In this document: in pieces, positions 14,401 to 19,083 of the stretch
Layout of the letters: each line of letters starts with the position of its first letter
Position numbering within the stretch: the stretch's first letter is position 1
Assembly (NCBI GenBank): GCA_017648225.1
Contig: JAGCJE010000120.1
Location: 1 to 19,083 of the forward strand
Source of the DNA: Kiritimatiellia bacterium
GTDB lineage: Bacteria; Verrucomicrobiota; Kiritimatiellia; RFP12; UBA1067
Reading direction: 5' to 3'
DNA length: 19,083 nt
Notes under the pieces: model-generated
Database searches by the model: none
Told to the model about the DNA's origin: nothing
Seen by the model: only the letters and a program-made list of their open reading frames with translations
Translations under genes and position numbers: made by a program

Positions 14401-15072
14401 TTTCGGGTTGGCGCCCGCTATCACGATCGCGACCTCGCCCTTTACTTTGGCGTTGGAAAATTCCTTTGCCAAATCGCCGAGATAACCGCGAAAGACGCGT
14501 TCGTGAAGTTTCGTAAGCTCAATGCAGACCGCCGCTTCTCTGTCTCCCAGCACCTCGAAGGCCGCCTCGAGAGTCGGGCCTACGCGAAACGGCGACTCGA
14601 AACAGATAAGCGTATGCTCCTTATCCTTGTCTTCGGCGAACCAATTCCTGATCGCCCCGGGACCGCGCGGCGGAAATCCGCGGAAAGTGAACGACGATGT
14701 CGAAAGCCCGCTCATCAGCAAAGCGACATTGACGGCGCTCGCGCCGGGGATCACTTCGTACGGGACTGACTTCCGGGCGCATGCGCGAACAAGCCTGTAA
14801 CCGGGATCTGAAATCCCCGGATATCCGCCGTCAGAACATAAAGCGACCTCTCTGCCCGCTTCAACTGCGGCGATTATGCGCTCTGTAATGCGCTCTTCAT
14901 TACCCTGGCGGTACGAAATCATCTCAGGGCGCGGAATGCCGAAATGCGTCAGAAGCTGCCATGTGCGGCGCGTGTCTTCGCACGCTATAAGTTCCGCAGT
15001 CTTAAACGCTTCGAGAGCGCGCGGCGTCAAATCGGCGAGATTGCCGATGGGGGTAGCGATTATATGGAGCAT
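14389..15072 (-). CDS. rsmI: 16S rRNA (cytidine(1402)-2'-O)-methyltransferase, short form
   Basis: SAM-dependent enzyme that 2'-O-methylates C1402 of 16S rRNA at the decoding centre. The tetrapyrrole-methylase fold is clear: ATPIGNLADLTPRAL (6-20), CEDTR (31-35), SDGGYPGISDPG (80-91, usually SDAGxPxISDPG), VIPGASAV (108-114) and LTKLHERVFRG. At 227 residues it is about 60 shorter than the E. coli enzyme (286) and stops soon after GEVAIVIAG, so the C-terminal extension is missing. Its ATG overlaps the Nudix stop by one base (TAATG). Its last bases contain the -35 of the btuB promoter. Confidence 0.94.
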   Translation of the reverse strand: MLHIIATPIGNLADLTPRALEAFKTAELIACEDTRRTWQLLTHFGIPRPEMISYRQGNEERITERIIAAVEAGREVALCSDGGYPGISDPGYRLVRACARKSVPYEVIPGASAVNVALLMSGLSTSSFTFRGFPPRGPGAIRNWFAEDKDKEHTLICFESPFRVGPTLEAAFEVLGDREAAVCIELTKLHERVFRGYLGDLAKEFSNAKVKGEVAIVIAGANPKFIR

Positions 15073-15494
15073 TATGCCTTAAACTCCGCTTCAGGATTAA
15101 CCTTCAAAACACGAAACGCCTCAGGCAGAAGATTCGCCGCGTCGAGATCTCGAAGATCGCGCCACTCGAATTCTATCCAGTCTTCGGCAGCGTTTACCGT
15201 TCCGTCGGGAGACTCAACTTCAAGTTCGTAGACAAGATTTATTTCGGAATGCTTTTTACCCTTCTGGACGAAAGAGTTTTCAACGACTCCGAGAAAACGC
15301 CCCGTCGTCGAATTAAGACCGGTTTCTTCCTTTATCTCGCGCACGAGCGCCTCGCGCCCTGTCTCGCCGAGTTCGATATGGCCGCCGGGCAGATAGGTTG
15401 ACGAACCGCCCTTCGCCTTGCAGAGAAGGATCTTCCCGTCTCTGACAGCGACGCCGCGCGCAATCGTTTCAATGTGATTAAGCTCGTAATCCAT
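15072..15494 (-). CDS. Nudix hydrolase
   Basis: Cytoplasmic pyrophosphohydrolase of nucleoside-diphosphate-linked substrates; the exact substrate is unknown. The 140-residue protein has a perfect Nudix box GX5EX7REUXEEXGU at residues 38-60 (G38, E44, R52, E53, E56, E57, G59, L60), between flanking beta strands (GVAVRDGKILLCKAKGG and INLVYELEVES). It is joined to cstA upstream and rsmI downstream by one-base TAATG overlaps, which implies a polycistronic, coupled transcript. A house-cleaning or nucleotide-sugar role would fit; the sequence alone does not decide. Confidence 0.93.
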   Translation of the reverse strand: MDYELNHIETIARGVAVRDGKILLCKAKGGSSTYLPGGHIELGETGREALVREIKEETGLNSTTGRFLGVVENSFVQKGKKHSEINLVYELEVESPDGTVNAAEDWIEFEWRDLRDLDAANLLPEAFRVLKVNPEAEFKA

Positions 15495-16942
15495 TACTTA
15501 TCTCTCCCGCGAATGAAAACGAATACCGCGAAAATTACGGCAACCGCAGCGGAAACCGCAACGGCGCAGTCAAGTCTCAATCCGCCCGGAACAAGCCCCC
15601 ACGGCTGACCGCCGGTACCCGGAGTCCAAAGAATAAACGAAGCGATCACCATCGTCATAAACATACCGGGAATAAGAGTCACCAACGAGGCGCATTTCTT
15701 TCCTTGGCGTAAAAGCCATACTGTCGCCGCCATAAGCGTTGTTGCCGAAAGCATCTGATTGCCCCAGGCGAAATAATTCCAGAGATTGTTGAACGATTTC
15801 GCATTCTGATTGGACCACCAGAGCAACGCGGAGACAATCGCTATCAGCGGAACGCATGTTAAAACGCGACGCGCGAGATTTACCTGATTTATCGTAAACA
15901 TTTCGGCAATGCTCAATCTCGCGCTTCTAAGAGCCGTATCTCCGCTCGTGACGGCAAGCACGACAATCGCAAAAATAGTTACTCCGCCCATCCAGGCTCC
16001 AAGGAAGTGCTTGGAAATATTGCCGAGGACGGTCGGTCCGTTAAGCGAGAGATTAGCGGAATCGATGTTGTAAATCGCGAGCGCGGCGGCCGCCCAGATC
16101 ATCGCGATGATTCCCTCGAGCACCATCATCCCGAAGAATGTGGAGCGGGCCTGACGTTCGCTCGTCATCGTGCGGGCTACAATCGGGCTTTGGGTCGCAT
16201 GAAAGCCGGAGATGATACCGCAGGCGATAGTAACGAAAAGACAAGGGAATAACGGATTCATATCTTTAAATTTCGAAAAACCTTCGCAGTCGTTCAGTAT
16301 CGCGGGATTCTTAAAACCCGCAACAACAAGAGCCGCCGAAATAGCGATCGAGCCTACAATCAAGAGCGCTCCGAATACTGGATAAACGCGACCGATAATC
16401 TTATCGACCGGGAACAGCGTCGCGGCTATATAGTAAGCGAAAATAATCCCGACAGCCCACCAGAAAAACGAAACGCTCGGTAAAACGGTTTTATCGATCA
16501 GATTGGCGGGAACGTTGATAAACACCGCGACCACAAGCAAGAGAAGAACAACCATAACCCAGGAAAACGCCGAAGCGTAGACAGAGCCGAGATATTTGCG
16601 TACTATTTTAGGCAGATTCGCCCCTCCCTCACGAAGCGACATCATACCGCCGGCAAAATCGTGGACGGCGCCCATAAATACGCAACCGACGGGAATTATC
16701 AGAAGAGCGATCTTACCGAACTTGACACCGAGAATAACACCGATTACCGGGCCGACGCCGGCAATGTTGAGAAGCTGAATAAGCATATTCTTCCATTGCG
16801 GCAACGGCACGCAGTCTACTCCGTCCGGCGCGGAGACAGCCGGGGTCGCGCGATCGTCGGGCCCTAAAATCCTCTCGATGATCTTACCGTACGTAAAATA
16901 ACCAACAATCAAAAACGCGATGCCGCCGAGAAAGTATGTCAT
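15494..16942 (-). CDS. CstA-family transporter (carbon starvation / pyruvate or peptide uptake)
   Basis: Inner-membrane transporter of the CstA family. E. coli members CstA and BtsT import pyruvate, and CstA was also linked to peptide use in starvation. The 482-residue protein is the short form (E. coli CstA is ~700), with about a dozen hydrophobic segments. Family motifs are visible: LLNIAGVGPVIGVILGVKFG (58-77), MGAVHDFAGGMMSLREGG, ISGFHATQSPIVARTM and the TSGDTALRSARLSIAE block. The start is supported by an AGGAAAGG site. It follows the antiporter gene by 58 bases with no obvious terminator and overlaps the Nudix gene by one base. Confidence 0.92.
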   Translation of the reverse strand: MTYFLGGIAFLIVGYFTYGKIIERILGPDDRATPAVSAPDGVDCVPLPQWKNMLIQLLNIAGVGPVIGVILGVKFGKIALLIIPVGCVFMGAVHDFAGGMMSLREGGANLPKIVRKYLGSVYASAFSWVMVVLLLLVVAVFINVPANLIDKTVLPSVSFFWWAVGIIFAYYIAATLFPVDKIIGRVYPVFGALLIVGSIAISAALVVAGFKNPAILNDCEGFSKFKDMNPLFPCLFVTIACGIISGFHATQSPIVARTMTSERQARSTFFGMMVLEGIIAMIWAAAALAIYNIDSANLSLNGPTVLGNISKHFLGAWMGGVTIFAIVVLAVTSGDTALRSARLSIAEMFTINQVNLARRVLTCVPLIAIVSALLWWSNQNAKSFNNLWNYFAWGNQMLSATTLMAATVWLLRQGKKCASLVTLIPGMFMTMVIASFILWTPGTGGQPWGLVPGGLRLDCAVAVSAAVAVIFAVFVFIRGRDK

Positions 16943-17000
16943 TGTAAAAACCTTTCCTTCTGTAAATTAATGTATGAGAAATTCAAATTTAAGCCGACTA

Positions 17001-17999
17001 TCAAGTTCTTTCGCCAAGAATAACGAACACGGTATAAACAATAAACGCCCCCAACCATAAAAGACCTTTTCGCCTACCGATTCTTCCATCCGAACCGGGA
17101 GAGCGAAAATTAAAAGCGAAAAAGGTAATGGAAATCGAAAGCGCACCCATCACCGGCAGATCGCGCATCAAAACGGTTTCGGAAATACCTTTCGCCGGGG
17201 AAATAACGCAAGCAAGCCCCACAACGGCCAAAGTATTGAAGAAATTCGATCCGATAATATTGCCGAGAACGAATTCGTGTTCGCCGCGACGCGCCGCAGC
17301 AATGGCACTGGCCAATTCCGGCAACGACGTTCCTATCGCGACCACTGTTAGTCCTATCATAAGTTCGCTAACGCCGATTGTGCGGGCGATATCCACCGAG
17401 CCCCAAACCAAAACATGTGAAGATCCGACGAGAAGCGCAAGTCCGAAAAGAAGTTTTAAAAGTTCTATCCACAAAACGCCGCAATCCTTATCCTCCGCAT
17501 CTGATTTAGCCACGGAATTATCAGAACTATTGGATTTCTGATCAAACCAACAATACAGCGGCAGTAAAACTATAAACAAACCGAGCAAAATGGACGAATC
17601 GATTTTCGAACAGTTTCGATCCATAAGAAGATAATAGGTCAATGCAGAAATCGCAAGAAGTACAGGCCCCGCAACTAAAGCCGTTGTCCGTTTTGCTAAA
17701 ATCGGTTTTATTATCGCAGTAACGCCAAGTATCGCGGCGATATTGAAAATACAGCTGCCGTATGCGTTACCGAGGGAAAGAGCAGAATGATCCGACATAC
17801 CCGACATCACGCTGACGCAAAGTTCAGGCGCGCTCGTACCGAAGCCGATAACGACCATACCGATGATAAAAGGCGAAATACCGAGCTTTTTAGCGACTTT
17901 CGAGGCAGCCGAAATAAATAAATCGCTTGAATAAACCAAAAAAGCAAGCCCACCCGTCACGAAGACCAGGGAAAGCCAAAAAGGAATATCTTTATCCAT
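17001..17999 (-). CDS. Calcium/sodium antiporter family protein (CaCA, YrbG-like)
   Basis: Inner-membrane cation antiporter with two inverted alpha-repeats: GFGTSAPELCVSVMSG in the first half, and AIGTSLPELASAIAAARRGEHEFVLGNIIGSNFFN in the second. Both contain the GTS.PEL core that binds the cations. A hydrophilic loop rich in S, D, N and K (about 155-175) separates the halves. I choose the ATG at 17999 (332 residues), preceded by AGGT. The longer in-frame start at 18044 would place the -10 TGGTATAAT inside the coding region, so it is unlikely. Substrate (Ca2+, Na+ or K+) is not fixed by the sequence. It is the first gene of the antiporter-cstA-Nudix-rsmI group. Confidence 0.92.
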   Translation of the reverse strand: MDKDIPFWLSLVFVTGGLAFLVYSSDLFISAASKVAKKLGISPFIIGMVVIGFGTSAPELCVSVMSGMSDHSALSLGNAYGSCIFNIAAILGVTAIIKPILAKRTTALVAGPVLLAISALTYYLLMDRNCSKIDSSILLGLFIVLLPLYCWFDQKSNSSDNSVAKSDAEDKDCGVLWIELLKLLFGLALLVGSSHVLVWGSVDIARTIGVSELMIGLTVVAIGTSLPELASAIAAARRGEHEFVLGNIIGSNFFNTLAVVGLACVISPAKGISETVLMRDLPVMGALSISITFFAFNFRSPGSDGRIGRRKGLLWLGAFIVYTVFVILGERT

Positions 18000-18027
18000 A
18001 ATATGAAGACCTATTGAATTTTTAGAA

Positions 18028-18036
18028 ATTATACCA
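18028..18036 (-). promoter_or_regulatory. Extended -10 of the antiporter promoter
   Basis: Perfect TGGTATAAT on the minus strand, about 30 bases before the chosen ATG at 17999. No good -35 is seen at 16-18 bases, as is tolerated with an extended -10. It decides the start codon of the antiporter gene. Confidence 0.62.
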
Positions 18037-18081
18037 TTTTTCATGCCGAATGTGGTATACTTTTATCTTGTGCGCTTTCGC

Positions 18082-18110
18082 TTAAAAAAAGGAATTAATT
18101 TTGCTATAAT
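18082..18110 (+). promoter_or_regulatory. Promoter of the NifX-like/sulfatase genes (extended -10)
   Basis: On the plus strand TTAAAA (18082-18087), a 17-base spacer and TATAAT (18105-18110), with TG one base upstream (TGCTATAAT). It is divergent from the antiporter promoter, so 18000-18139 is a two-way promoter region. A second possible -10, TGGTATACT, lies at 18053-18061 without a matching -35. Confidence 0.7.
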
Positions 18111-18139
18111 AGCGCAGAACATCCAACAGACGAAACATC

Positions 18140-18562
18140 ATGAACATTACGATAGCAGTACCGATCGAAAACGATGACATATTCGAACATTTCGGCAAAG
18201 CAACGAAGTTTAAGATTTACACGATCGAAAACAATAAAATCATTTCCCGCGATATCGCCGAAGCGGAAGGCGGCGGTCATGAAGCCGTAGGTCTCTGGCT
18301 TGTGATGCGCGGTGTGAACGCCGTAATCTGCGGTCGCATCGGTCCCGGCTCGCTCGGGGCGCTGACGGCGGCGGGGATTCCCGCTCTGATGGGAATCGAA
18401 GGCAATGCCGACGAAGCGATCGATAAATTCCTCGCCGGTGAACTCACCGCGTCAGACGAACCCAACTGCGGCGGTCATCACGGAGGATCTTGCTCTTCAG
18501 GATGCTCCTCGCACGGCTGCGGCTCCCGTTGCGGCTCGGGTTGCGGCGGTTGCTGCCACTGA
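18140..18562 (+). CDS. NifX/NifB-family metal-cluster-binding-like protein with Cys/His-rich tail
   Basis: Small cytoplasmic protein of the dinitrogenase iron-molybdenum cofactor (NifX/NafY/NifB C-terminal) superfamily. The family carries Fe-S or FeMo precursor clusters, but many members occur in organisms without nitrogenase. The fold covers residues 1-105, with EHFGKATKFKIY near the start (compare the HFG motif) and VICGRIGPGSLGALTAAGI in the second half. The tail, residues 110-140, is almost only Cys, His, Gly and Ser: eight Cys (110, 118, 122, 127, 131, 135, 138, 139) and four His, which suggests metal binding. The ribosome binding site is weak. The sulfatase follows after 31 bases on the same strand. 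The actual metal or cluster is unknown. Confidence 0.85.
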   Translation: MNITIAVPIENDDIFEHFGKATKFKIYTIENNKIISRDIAEAEGGGHEAVGLWLVMRGVNAVICGRIGPGSLGALTAAGIPALMGIEGNADEAIDKFLAGELTASDEPNCGGHHGGSCSSGCSSHGCGSRCGSGCGGCCH

Positions 18563-18593
18563 CACTTTCAAAACCAAGGGGGGTATTCCGACC

Positions 18594-19083
18594 ATGACAT
18601 CTTCAAGACGAGATTTTCTTTTAGGCTTCGGCGCGGCGGCGGCGTTCACCGGGTGCGGCGCTATCAATTCGGCTATGGCTCTGCAGACTCAAAGGCGCGA
18701 CGCTCTTATCGCGGCGGCAAGAGCGAAAAAGATGAACATCCTCTTTATCATGACCGACGATCACGCCGCCCATGCGATTTCCGCGTACGGCAGCCGCATC
18801 AACAGGACGCCTCATATCGACGCGATGGCGCGCGAGGGAATGATCTTCTCGAACGTCATGTGCACGAATCCTATCTGCGCCCCTTCGCGCGCGTGCATCC
18901 TGACTGGACAATACAGCCACAAAAACGGAGTTCCTGTTTTCGTGGGTCTTTCGCCGAAAATCGAAACCGTCGGCGGCTACCTGAGAAAGAGCGGCTACCA
19001 CACATCTCTTATCGGTAAACTCCATTGCGGCGGACCGAACGCCGTCAGGAGAGACGACTGGGACCGTTGGATGATTTATCAAG
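18594..19083 (+). CDS. Tat-exported type I sulfatase, N-terminal part (runs off window)
   Basis: Hydrolyses sulfate esters outside the cytoplasm, probably on glycans. The visible 163 residues are intact and lack only the 3' part beyond the window edge. A twin-arginine signal (SSRRDFLLGFGAAAA) ends in a lipobox-like FTGC (Cys21), so a Tat lipoprotein is possible. The metal-binding MTDDH (D55, D56) and the sulfatase signature CAPSR (Cys95, to be converted to formylglycine) are present, as is the GKLHCGG block (K142, H144). The Cys-type site fits maturation by a radical-SAM anSME, expected elsewhere in the genome. A G-rich AAGGGGGG site lies upstream. With fucI nearby, sulfated fucose-containing glycans such as fucoidan or mucin are plausible substrates, but that is inference. 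Confidence 0.93.
   Translation, partial: MTSSRRDFLLGFGAAAAFTGCGAINSAMALQTQRRDALIAAARAKKMNILFIMTDDHAAHAISAYGSRINRTPHIDAMAREGMIFSNVMCTNPICAPSRACILTGQYSHKNGVPVFVGLSPKIETVGGYLRKSGYHTSLIGKLHCGGPNAVRRDDWDRWMIYQ

Noticed and set aside
18000..18044. Upstream in-frame ATG for the antiporter giving 347 residues
   Set aside because: The segment contains the TGGTATAAT -10 of its promoter, and the first membrane segment already follows the ATG at 17999.
18053..18061. TGGTATACT as a plus-strand promoter
   Set aside because: It has no acceptable -35 at 16-18 bases, whereas 18082-18110 is a better match closer to the gene; kept only as an alternative.
18621..19082. A 153-codon minus-strand frame over the sulfatase
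   Set aside because: The plus strand carries a Tat signal, MTDDH and CAPSR; the antisense frame is an overlap artefact.

Overview
The window looks like a chromosomal segment of a Gram-negative anaerobe of the PVC group, most plausibly a Kiritimatiellota/Lentisphaerota-type gut or sediment bacterium. That assignment is inference. It rests on an outer-membrane TonB-dependent receptor, a Tat-exported lipoprotein-type sulfatase, L-fucose isomerase, large secreted beta-helix/PKD proteins, strong AAGGAG-type ribosome binding sites and a mixed GC content. No rRNA, tRNA or CRISPR array was found.

Layout from left to right. (1) Positions 1-770: the 3' part of an IS30-family transposase, cut by the window edge, and the insertion sequence's right flank. 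It sits just beyond the terminator of the ribosomal operon. (2) 772-3132, minus strand: a housekeeping operon rplY(ctc)-rpsF-ssb-rpsR-rplI with its own extended -10 promoter and a strong hairpin terminator. (3) 3190-5140, minus strand: fucI (L-fucose isomerase) with its own promoter and a 16-bp-stem terminator. (4) 5148-12244, minus strand: a three-gene operon for secreted proteins. In transcription order it encodes a 998-residue tandem beta-helix protein with a central PKD domain, a GH9-type glycoside hydrolase with an unusual N-terminal extension, and a PHP-domain (CehA/McbA-like) metallohydrolase. No terminator is visible between it and fucI, so fucI may also receive read-through. Together they suggest extracellular or periplasmic glycan breakdown feeding L-fucose (or D-arabinose) to the cytoplasm, without any SusC/SusD pair. 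(5) 12257-14400, minus strand: a TonB-dependent receptor preceded by a compact cobalamin riboswitch and a promoter, hence a probable vitamin B12 receptor (btuB) and not a glycan importer. (6) 14389-18036, minus strand: Ca2+/Na+ antiporter, CstA-family transporter, Nudix hydrolase and rsmI. The last three are joined by one-base stop/start overlaps (TAATG). (7) 18082-19083, plus strand: a NifX-like protein with a Cys/His/Gly-rich tail, followed by a sulfatase that runs off the window.

Two features run through the window. Five of the six promoters I can propose carry a perfect extended -10 element (TGnTATAAT). Base composition also drops sharply inside the beta-helix gene: a sampled stretch has 20 G+C of 60, against 44 of 60 in fucI. 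This marks that gene as a candidate for recent transfer or unusual selection. The most original biology is in region 4, the tandem beta-helix/GH9/PHP operon next to fucI. The compact riboswitch with two alternative pairings upstream of btuB is a second point of interest.
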